DNA of 33,439 nt. It comes from Clostridia bacterium. Its GTDB lineage: Bacteria > Bacillota > Clostridia > Christensenellales > Borkfalkiaceae. The translations under genes were made by a program, and so were the position numbers. The stretch spans positions 1-33,439 of the forward strand of contig JAGANI010000031.1 in the NCBI GenBank assembly GCA_017624285.1, written 5' to 3'. The notes under the pieces were generated by a model. The model worked only from the letters and a program-made list of their open reading frames with translations. It was not told the DNA's origin and did not search any database. Below are positions 6,461 to 13,267 of the stretch, piece by piece; positions within the stretch are counted from its first letter, which is position 1, and the number at the start of each line of letters is the position of its first letter.

Positions 6461-7900
6461 ATGAAAAAAACGTACGTAACAAAAATGCCTAATCATATTG
6501 GTGCTTTTTTAAAAGCAAGTAAATGTTTATCTGAACTAGGGATTAACATTACTAGGGTCAGTTATAATAAGGCGGTTGACTCTCATACGCTTTTTATTGA
6601 AGTGGACGGAGACGAAACACAGTTTGAAAAGGCTAATGAAAAACTAAAAGCAATAGGATATCTTTCAAACGAAAATGAGAATACCAAAATTGTACTACTT
6701 GAATTCCGTTTAAAAGATAAACCTGGTAGCGTAACTAGCGTTTTAGAGTTAATCAGTAAATTTAATTTTAATATTTCTTATATAAGCTCGCAAGAAAACG
6801 GTAGCGATTATCAATATTTTAAAATGGGCTTATACGTCAATGATACAAACGCTTTAACTGAGTTTTTAGCGCAAGCCGAAAAACTTTGCGAAGTTAAAAT
6901 AATTGATTATAACAAAACTGAAAAAGTTTTTGATAATAGCATCTTTTATAATTCTTACGTAGACGGACTAGTTAAAACAATGGGGCTTTCTAACAAAAAG
7001 AAGGAGGACCTTTTAGTTAACGTTAACTTAGCAATGCAAACCCTTGACGAACAAGGGCTTTCCCCCTACAAAACGTTTGATAGCATAAGTAAATTTGCAG
7101 ACCTTTTAGCCCAAAGTAAAAAAGACAACTTTAACCCAAGAATTACCGTACACAATATAACCGAAAAGACGAAAATCACCCTAATAGAACCAGATTGTGG
7201 TAGTAATACTGCTATTATAGAGAGCGATGGCGAGAGGGTTTTTGTTGATTCTGGCTATACTTGCTATAAAAATGAAATGCTTGCGCTTATTAAAAAAATA
7301 CTACCCGACTTTAAAACAAAAAAAGAAACGTTAATCATTACACATGCGGACGTCGACCACGTAGGATTACTTAACGAATTTGACGAAGTTATCGTTAGTC
7401 AACGCAGTTTTGAAAGTTTAAGTGCAGAAATTGATAAAACAGCTGGTTTTAGAGAGAGAAATTGTTTACATTTGCCATACGTAAACATCTGCAAAATTTT
7501 AACTGATTATGAAACGGCAGAAAAAAGCAAGCTTTGCGCGTTATGGAATAAATCCAGCTTAACAGCGCCAATAGAGCAAATAGGTTTTTATACTGTTGGT
7601 GAACTTAATTTTGAAGTTTACGAAGGCAAAGGAGGACATTTGCCTGGAGAAATATTGTTAATTGACTTTGAAAATAAAATTGCTTTTACCGGCGACGTGT
7701 TTATAAACCTTAACGATTTAACCAAAAAACAAGCCGAATATAATCAATATGCGCCTATTTTGATGACTTCAGTAGATACCGATGCAAAACTCTGTTCAAA
7801 AGAACGTTCGGCTTTTTTACAAAGACTAGGCGTGGGAACGTGGAATATTTTTGGAGGGCACGGCGGAAAAAAAGAATATTTAGCGCAAACGACTAAATAA
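6461..7900 (+). CDS. Tandem ACT domains fused to a metallo-beta-lactamase-fold hydrolase
   Basis: The 479-residue protein has an N-terminal ACT domain (about 3-68, with PNHIGAFLKASKCLSELGIN), a second ACT domain (about 77-150, with LKDKPGSVTSVLELISKFN), a helical linker (155-225) and an MBL-fold domain (about 228-475). Metal ligands are present: HADVDHVG with His295, Asp297, Asp299 and His300, then probably His393, Asp412 (FTGDV) and His467 (GGHGG). HxDxDH in place of HxHxDH is the pattern known from ComEC-type MBL domains. ACT domains usually bind amino acids and control an attached enzyme. With a T-box in front, probably for isoleucine, a role in branched-chain amino-acid supply or sensing is inferred; the reaction is unknown. 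It has no signal peptide or membrane segment. The ATG at 6461 follows AAAGGA. It is the only gene on this transcript, ending at the stem at 7973. Confidence 0.85.
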   Translation: MKKTYVTKMPNHIGAFLKASKCLSELGINITRVSYNKAVDSHTLFIEVDGDETQFEKANEKLKAIGYLSNENENTKIVLLEFRLKDKPGSVTSVLELISKFNFNISYISSQENGSDYQYFKMGLYVNDTNALTEFLAQAEKLCEVKIIDYNKTEKVFDNSIFYNSYVDGLVKTMGLSNKKKEDLLVNVNLAMQTLDEQGLSPYKTFDSISKFADLLAQSKKDNFNPRITVHNITEKTKITLIEPDCGSNTAIIESDGERVFVDSGYTCYKNEMLALIKKILPDFKTKKETLIITHADVDHVGLLNEFDEVIVSQRSFESLSAEIDKTAGFRERNCLHLPYVNICKILTDYETAEKSKLCALWNKSSLTAPIEQIGFYTVGELNFEVYEGKGGHLPGEILLIDFENKIAFTGDVFINLNDLTKKQAEYNQYAPILMTSVDTDAKLCSKERSAFLQRLGVGTWNIFGGHGGKKEYLAQTTK

Positions 7901-7972
7901 AAAGTACGTGGACGAAAAATTATTTAACGCGCTAAGCCAAAATATACTTGCTTTTATTATAAAACGTTATTT

Positions 7973-8002
7973 AAAAGGATAGGTTGCCCCTATCCTTTTT
8001 TT
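7973..8002 (+). terminator. Terminator after the ACT-MBL gene
   Basis: AAAAGGATAGG (7973-7983) pairs with CCTATCCTTTT (7989-7999) and continues into a T run. The same stem sequence recurs at 16803-16830. Confidence 0.85.
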
Positions 8003-8076
8003 GTTTGAATTAGAGCGGATTTTAAAACATCGTTAAAAAAGCAATCACCTGCCTTTTTTATTTACAAAAACAAAAA

Positions 8077-8091
8077 TCTACTAGTAGTAGA
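8077..8091. promoter_or_regulatory. 15-base perfect palindrome, candidate operator of the XRE-PfkB operon
   Basis: TCTACTA-G-TAGTAGA is a perfect inverted repeat 44 bases upstream of the -35 box of the sugar operon. XRE-type regulators bind palindromes of this size, and the first gene of the operon codes for one, so autoregulation is an attractive inference. Confidence 0.45.
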
Positions 8092-8135
8092 CTAATTTAT
8101 TTTTTGTTGCCTTAAATAGTCCTACAAAAAGTCGG

Positions 8136-8164
8136 TTGACAGCAGGCATAAAATAAAATATAAT
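8136..8164 (+). promoter_or_regulatory. Consensus sigma-A promoter of the kinase-isomerase-dehydrogenase operon
   Basis: TTGACA (8136-8141) and TATAAT (8159-8164) are perfect and 17 bases apart, 32 bases before the ATG at 8197. Confidence 0.9.
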
Positions 8165-8196
8165 TAATTTGTAAACGTACCGTAAAGGAGTTTTTT

Positions 8197-9423
8197 ATGG
8201 CTAAAACTAAAACAGAGTTTAATATTGGCGCAACTATTGCAAGATTACGTAAAAAACAAGGATTAACGCAAAACCAACTTGCAAAAATGTTATGTATTAG
8301 CAATAAAACGGTAAGCAAGTGGGAGCGTTGTGCTGGTTACCCAGAAATAACCCAGTTATTAAGCCTATCCCGCATACTTGGAACTACGGTTGACACGCTT
8401 ATGATGAGCGAACGACACGGAATAACGATTGCAGGCTGTTTAGTAGACGATCGTATAAAGATAATTGACTCTTACCCTAAAATGCACATGCAATCCACCA
8501 TACAATCTATTACGCACGGTGTTGGTGGTGGCGTACCAAACGTTGGCATAAATTTAGCAAAAATAGACCGTAGTATTACGGTAAACGCCGTTGGTAGAGT
8601 TGGTAACGACGTAAACGGCAGATATTTGATTGATGAACTCCGTCAAAATGGTATTGACGTAAGCGGTGTGATAACTTCAGAAACCGCAGGGACAAGTTTT
8701 ACCGACGTTATGACGGTTGGCAGTACTGGTGAACGTACTTTTTTCCACTACCGTGGCGCTAATGCAGAGTTTAACCCTAGCGACGTAGACATAAGTTTAT
8801 TAGATTGCAAAATGATACACTTAGCGTACGTTTTGATGCTAGACGCTTTAGATGAAGCCGACCCCGAATACGGCACGGTTATGGCAAAGTTTTTAAAAGA
8901 TTTAAAAGACGCTGGCATAACGACTTCAATAGACGTGGTAAGCGATAGCCGTGGGTTGTTTGCTGAAAAGGTAATCCCTGCGCTACGATATACCGATAAC
9001 GCTTTTATGAACGAGATTGAAGTTTCGGGCGTGTCAGGGATACCCTCTCGTGATGAAAACGGCAAACTTAATTTAGAAAATATTAAAAAATCGATGGAAA
9101 TAGTGATGGCAAACGGTGTAAGAGAACGTGTCATAGTACATTGTCCCGAAGCGGGCTTTTGCTTAAATCGGTCGGGTACGTATACCGTTGTTCCATCAAT
9201 TAAGTTACCAAAAGGCTACATAAAAGGCTCGGTTGGCGCGGGCGACGCATTTTGCGCTGGATGCCTATATGCAATTTATAAAGGGCTTGACGATGAAAGA
9301 ATTTTATCTTTTGCTTCGGGCGCTGCTTGTTGTAACTTATCTGCATTTGACTCGGTAAGCGGTATGCAAAATAAAGACTATATTTTTGATTTTATCGCTA
9401 AGGCTGAGCGTGTAAAACTTTAA
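8197..9423 (+). CDS. XRE-type HTH regulator fused to a PfkB-family sugar kinase
   Basis: The 408-residue product joins two modules. Residues 8-64 form an XRE/Cro helix-turn-helix (GLTQNQLAKML, then the recognition helix SNKTVSKWE). Residues 74-405 form a ribokinase/PfkB kinase: the sugar-binding GGGVPNVG motif at about 110-117 and the ATP/anion-hole motif GSVGAGDAF with catalytic Asp350. Both modules look intact, so the protein may phosphorylate a sugar (probably a ketose at C1, from its context) and also repress or activate its operon in response to that sugar. HTH-PfkB fusions are known, for example winged-HTH types in enterobacteria; the XRE version is less familiar to me. ATG 8197 has a strong AAAGGAG site. 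No terminator separates it from the isomerase and dehydrogenase genes, which use the same kind of ribosome site. Confidence 0.9.
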   Translation: MAKTKTEFNIGATIARLRKKQGLTQNQLAKMLCISNKTVSKWERCAGYPEITQLLSLSRILGTTVDTLMMSERHGITIAGCLVDDRIKIIDSYPKMHMQSTIQSITHGVGGGVPNVGINLAKIDRSITVNAVGRVGNDVNGRYLIDELRQNGIDVSGVITSETAGTSFTDVMTVGSTGERTFFHYRGANAEFNPSDVDISLLDCKMIHLAYVLMLDALDEADPEYGTVMAKFLKDLKDAGITTSIDVVSDSRGLFAEKVIPALRYTDNAFMNEIEVSGVSGIPSRDENGKLNLENIKKSMEIVMANGVRERVIVHCPEAGFCLNRSGTYTVVPSIKLPKGYIKGSVGAGDAFCAGCLYAIYKGLDDERILSFASGAACCNLSAFDSVSGMQNKDYIFDFIAKAERVKL

Positions 9424-9515
9424 TTTTTAATTACCCCTGCCCTATTTTACTTGCCGTAAATTAGAAAATACATTTATCAAACTAATTATAAAATTATCCG
9501 TAAAGGAGCGTTAAA

Positions 9516-10994
9516 ATGTTAATAAACAATATACCGATAGTAAAACCTGCAATTATTGCAGTTAGTCGCGATAACTTCCCCCGTGCGCTTTCTGAAAACA
9601 GAAGAAAGGCAGTAGTTGGTGCTTGCAAAAAGCATGATATTGATATTTACGAAAGCAATATCGTAGTAGAAACCGAAAAGCAAGCGTATAGCGCCGTTGA
9701 AGAAGTTAAAAAAGCGGGCTGTAACGCCCTTGTAGTATACTTGGGTAACTTTGGCCCAGAAACACCAGAAACGTTAATAGCAAAGGCTTTTGACGGCCCT
9801 GTTATGTACGTTGGCGCTGCAGAAGAAGGCGACCTTATCGCTGGACGTGGCGATGCGTATTGTGGTATGCTTAACGCTAGTTACAACTTAGCGCTTAGAA
9901 ATATACGCGCTTTTATCCCCACCCGTCCCGTAGGTATGCCTGACGAAGTCGCTAAAAATATAGAAGAATTTATCCCCTTAGCAAGGGCTGTAATCGGGCT
10001 TAAAAACTTAAAGATAATTTCTTTTGGTCCACGCCCGAGAGATTTTCTCGCATGTAACGCGCCTATAAAACGCCTTTATGATTTTGACGTTGAAATTGAA
10101 GAAAACTCTGAACTAGATTTATTAGAATCTTACCGTTTACACGATGGCGATGCGCGCATTGAGGCGATTGCCAAAGATATGATGTGTGAACTTGGCGCTA
10201 ACAATATGCACCCTGGTATAATAAACCGCCTTGCCCAGTACGAACTTACCCTTTTAGACTGGATTGAAAACCATCGCGATGGCAAAACCTACGTAGCGAT
10301 GGCAAATAAATGCTGGCCAGCCTTCCAAACGCAATTTGGTTTCGTGCCGTGTTACGTCAACTCACGCTTGACTATGCGTGGAATACCCGTCGCTTGTGAG
10401 GTTGATATTTGGGGCGCATTAAGTGAATATATTGCAACCTGTATAACACAAGACGCCGTAACGCTACTTGATATAAACAATACCGTACCCAACGATATTT
10501 ACGATAACGATATAAAGGGCAAATTTGCGTTTAATAAGGACGACCTATTTATGGGCTTCCATTGTGGCAATACGCCGTCTTGCAAACTTGTAAACCCCAA
10601 ATTGCTACACCAACGCATTATGTATAACTCGCTTGAATTAGGTAAAGAACCAGATATAACACGTGGTACGCTAGAAGGCGATTTAATACCTGGGGATTTA
10701 ACCATTTTCCGTCTGCAAAGTACGGCTGATGCTAAATTACGCGCATATATTGCGCAGGGTGAAGCCTTACCCGTAGCGACGCGTTCTTTTGGCTCGATAG
10801 GTATAATAGGAATACAAGAAATGGCGCGTTTTTACCGTTACGAGCTTATCGAAAATAACTTTCCACACCACTGCGCAGTTGCTTTTAAGCACGTCGGCAA
10901 AACCCTTTACGACCTTTTTAAATATCTTGGCGTAAAAGAAATAGGCTTTAACCGTCCTAAGGGTGATCGCTACCCAACGGAAAACCCCTTTTAA
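9516..10994 (+). CDS. L-fucose/L-arabinose isomerase-family protein
   Basis: The 492-residue protein has the layout of the FucI/AraA superfamily: two Rossmann-like N-terminal domains (about 1-170 and 170-350) and a C-terminal beta domain. Likely metal-binding and catalytic residues are Glu295 in ACEVDIWGALSEY, Asp319 in LLDINNT, His349 in GFHCGNTPSC, and a His in NFPHHCAV near the end. Such enzymes interconvert aldoses and ketoses with Mn2+. It is not a close match to classical FucI (about 590 residues) or AraA, so it belongs to the broader isomerase-like group and the sugar is open. It is 92 bases after the kinase gene with no terminator between, and 31 bases before the dehydrogenase gene. 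Isomerase followed by kinase would yield a ketose phosphate. Confidence 0.85.
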   Translation: MLINNIPIVKPAIIAVSRDNFPRALSENRRKAVVGACKKHDIDIYESNIVVETEKQAYSAVEEVKKAGCNALVVYLGNFGPETPETLIAKAFDGPVMYVGAAEEGDLIAGRGDAYCGMLNASYNLALRNIRAFIPTRPVGMPDEVAKNIEEFIPLARAVIGLKNLKIISFGPRPRDFLACNAPIKRLYDFDVEIEENSELDLLESYRLHDGDARIEAIAKDMMCELGANNMHPGIINRLAQYELTLLDWIENHRDGKTYVAMANKCWPAFQTQFGFVPCYVNSRLTMRGIPVACEVDIWGALSEYIATCITQDAVTLLDINNTVPNDIYDNDIKGKFAFNKDDLFMGFHCGNTPSCKLVNPKLLHQRIMYNSLELGKEPDITRGTLEGDLIPGDLTIFRLQSTADAKLRAYIAQGEALPVATRSFGSIGIIGIQEMARFYRYELIENNFPHHCAVAFKHVGKTLYDLFKYLGVKEIGFNRPKGDRYPTENPF

Positions 10995-11025
10995 TTCCAT
11001 ACACTAAATTTTAAGGAGAATTATA

Positions 11026-12279
11026 ATGAAAACGAAAGCAATCCGCCTACACGGAAAAATGGATTTACGTTTAGACGAGTTTGAACTTCCACCACTTGGT
11101 GAAAACGAAATTTTGGTTAATTTTATTACAGATTCGCTTTGCGCTTCTACTTATAAAGCAGTAAAACTAGGTGAAGACCATAAACGCGTACCACCAAACG
11201 TATCCGAAGTACCAGTAATAGTTGGGCACGAAATGTGTGGCGTTATAGCAAAAACGGGCGCTAACGTTGATAAAAAATGGAAGATAGGTCAAAAAGTTAC
11301 CATACAAACGGCTTTAAAGCTAGAGTCTGGTTACGACCCGGGTTACTCTTACCCGTATATCGGTGGCGCTTCTACGTACGCTATCGTACCAGAACTGGTT
11401 TTAGAACGTAACTGTCTTATACCTTACGATGGTGAAGGGTATTTTAAATGTTCAATGGTAGAACCCCTTGCCTGCTGTTACCGTGGGTTTTTAGGATGTT
11501 ACCATACCGATTACACCACCTACACGCGTACGGACGGCACTAAAAAAGGTGGCAAATTAGCAATTTTAGGTGGCGCAGGCCCGATGGGACTTGGTTGTGT
11601 AGAACTTGCCTATGGCTTTGCCAAAACTGCGCAAGTGGTGGTAACGGGGCGCAATAAAGAACGCCTTGACGGCGCTTCAAAAAAATGCCCGCCTGAATAC
11701 GCCAAACAAAAAGGTTGCGACCTTACCTATTTTTGCACTACCGAATACGACGACCCCGTTGCTAAGTTAATTGAACTTTCCGACGGTGGTTTTGACGACG
11801 TTTTTGTAATGGCGCCTTCGGCAGAACTATTTCAAATGGCTGAAAAAATCTGTCGTGAGGACGGGTGTATCAACTTTTTTGCAGGTCCACCACAACACGA
11901 TTTACAAGGCTCAATGAATTTATACCGTATCCATTACGACGGCATACACGTACTTGGCACAGGTGGCAGTATCCCACAAGACATGCGCGACGTTTTAGCA
12001 TTGATAGAAAGTAACGCTATCCGTCCACAAGCGCTTATATCGCATATTTTGGGTATGAACGCTTACGTTGATACGATGATGGCTATGGCTACGCCCAGCG
12101 GTGCAAAAAAACTGTGCTATACGGGGCTTGATATTCCGCTTATCGCCATAGACGAGTTAAAAGATTGGGGCAAAAAAGACCCGTTATATAATGAACTTTA
12201 TAAGATAGTAAAAGCAAACGGTGGGCTTTGGTGTGTAGAGGCTGAAGAATATTTACTTAAACACGCCCCTAAAATTTAA
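11026..12279 (+). CDS. Zinc-dependent medium-chain dehydrogenase, L-sorbose-1-phosphate reductase-like
   Basis: A 417-residue MDR-family NAD(P)-dependent dehydrogenase. Catalytic zinc ligands are visible as Cys39 (DSLCAS), His68-Glu69 (VGHEMCG) and Glu146 (MVEPLACC). The Rossmann nucleotide loop is GGAGPMG at 182-188. The structural zinc lobe with four cysteines is lacking. Phrases such as CASTYKA, GYSYPYIGGASTY and LQGSMNLYRIHY resemble SorE-type L-sorbose-1-phosphate reductases, which reduce a ketose 1-phosphate to a hexitol phosphate. As the last gene of the operon it would act on the product of the isomerase and kinase; the exact substrate is an inference. The ribosome site is AAGGAG, and a terminator follows at 12314. 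Confidence 0.85.
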   Translation: MKTKAIRLHGKMDLRLDEFELPPLGENEILVNFITDSLCASTYKAVKLGEDHKRVPPNVSEVPVIVGHEMCGVIAKTGANVDKKWKIGQKVTIQTALKLESGYDPGYSYPYIGGASTYAIVPELVLERNCLIPYDGEGYFKCSMVEPLACCYRGFLGCYHTDYTTYTRTDGTKKGGKLAILGGAGPMGLGCVELAYGFAKTAQVVVTGRNKERLDGASKKCPPEYAKQKGCDLTYFCTTEYDDPVAKLIELSDGGFDDVFVMAPSAELFQMAEKICREDGCINFFAGPPQHDLQGSMNLYRIHYDGIHVLGTGGSIPQDMRDVLALIESNAIRPQALISHILGMNAYVDTMMAMATPSGAKKLCYTGLDIPLIAIDELKDWGKKDPLYNELYKIVKANGGLWCVEAEEYLLKHAPKI

Positions 12280-12313
12280 CGCAAATTAATAATTAAAAAT
12301 TAAATCTTACAAA

Positions 12314-12342
12314 AAAAGCATCAACTTGGCGTTGATGCTTTT
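12314..12342. terminator. Bidirectional terminator between sugar operon and AraC gene
   Basis: AAAAGCATCAAC (12314-12325) pairs with GTTGATGCTTTT (12331-12342). A-rich and T-rich flanks on both sides let it serve the plus-strand operon and the minus-strand gene ending at 12386. Confidence 0.85.
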
Positions 12343-12385
12343 AGTTTTTAGTACAAATAAAGTTTTACCGATAAAAACGTAAAAA

Positions 12386-13174
12386 CTATATGTGTAGACG
12401 TTCTTTTTTAATTTCTTTAGGAGTTTTATTGTAGTGTTTTTTAAGTAAACGCCTTAAAAACGCTGGAGAGGAAAAATTTAACCTTTCACAAATCTGCTCT
12501 AATGACGATCCCATTTGAATCATATTGACGGCATCGGCTAATTTTATGGCGTTTTTATAATCTATTGGGGATGTATTGGTGATTTCTTTAAAGACCTGAT
12601 AGAACCTTGATTGCGACATATAGCACATTTTAGCTAAGTCTTCAACCTTAATTGGTAAGATGTAATTTTCCTTTAAAAAATTTAATGCTGGTAGAATACT
12701 ATCTATTTTTTTAGACTCGTCCTTTTTGATTAAAGGCAAGATTACGTCTAATAAAGAGTAAAAATTTTTAAGCGCTTTTACGTCGTCGCCGTCCTCCCTA
12801 CTTTTAAAAAGCGCGTTAAATAACGGCAACGTGCCGGTATCTTTAAACACTTGATGGGTTGGTAAAAGTTCTGAAATAAAATCCACGTCAAACTCTACAA
12901 CGTAGAAGGAAATATACCCGTTTGCACGCCAAACAGCCCTATACGGCTTATTTTTTGGCAAAAACCACACGCTGTTTTCGGGACAGTCTAAAACTTCGCC
13001 GTCGGGCAAATGTATAGTACAACTGCCTTTAAGCATATAAGCAAGCCGTGGCGTAATAAAACCAACTTCCTTAACTGATGTATGGTCGTACGGTCTATAA
13101 ACTTCTTCTAGATAATAATGGCACGAGTGGCTTTTTTTAGAAAACTTTACGGCGCTATCAACTTTACCTTTCAT
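12386..13174 (-). CDS. AraC-family transcriptional regulator (cupin plus two HTH)
   Basis: The protein of about 262 residues has an N-terminal cupin-like sensor (with YRPYDHTSVKEVGFITPRLAY and a PDGEVLDCPENSVWFLPKN turn) and a C-terminal AraC DNA-binding domain of two helix-turn-helices (VEDLAKMCYMSQSRFYQVFKE; LEQICERLNFSSPAFLRRLLKKHY). ATG 13174 is chosen. The frame extends to a TTG at 13228, but that TTG is the start of the TTGACA -35 box of a consensus promoter, so transcription should begin near 13193. A GGA sits about 12 bases before the ATG, a rather long spacing. The gene is divergent from the propeller lipoprotein and probably controls it in response to a sugar. Confidence 0.9.
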   Translation of the reverse strand: MKGKVDSAVKFSKKSHSCHYYLEEVYRPYDHTSVKEVGFITPRLAYMLKGSCTIHLPDGEVLDCPENSVWFLPKNKPYRAVWRANGYISFYVVEFDVDFISELLPTHQVFKDTGTLPLFNALFKSREDGDDVKALKNFYSLLDVILPLIKKDESKKIDSILPALNFLKENYILPIKVEDLAKMCYMSQSRFYQVFKEITNTSPIDYKNAIKLADAVNMIQMGSSLEQICERLNFSSPAFLRRLLKKHYNKTPKEIKKERLHI

Positions 13175-13183
13175 TGTAGAATA

Positions 13184-13252
13184 ATGTCCTTTTTTATATA
13201 GTATATACTCTTGAAAATTAAATGTCAATATTATATTTTAAAAATAGGACAT
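13184..13252. promoter_or_regulatory. Inverted ATGTCCT/AGGACAT boxes in the divergent promoter region
   Basis: ATGTCCT (13184-13190) and AGGACAT (13246-13252) face each other with 62 bases between centres, about six helical turns, and each is followed inward by T-rich or A-rich tracts. They flank the divergent promoters and are candidate AraC-binding half-sites. Confidence 0.4.
13200..13228 (-). promoter_or_regulatory. Sigma-A promoter of the AraC gene
   Basis: On the minus strand TTGACA (13228-13223), a 17-base spacer and TATACT (13205-13200) form a near-perfect promoter. Its place inside the extended reading frame decides the start of the AraC gene. Confidence 0.8.
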
Positions 13253-13267
13253 AATAAGGAGAACCGT

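Noticed and set aside
13175-13228. N-terminal extension of the AraC protein to a TTG at 13228
   Set aside because: That TTG begins the -35 box TTGACA of a consensus promoter with TATACT 17 bases on, so the extension would not be transcribed.
13211-13267. 19-residue extension of the lipoprotein from ATG 13211
   Set aside because: It has no ribosome site and would bury the lipoprotein signal peptide that begins at ATG 13268, which has AAGGAG before it.
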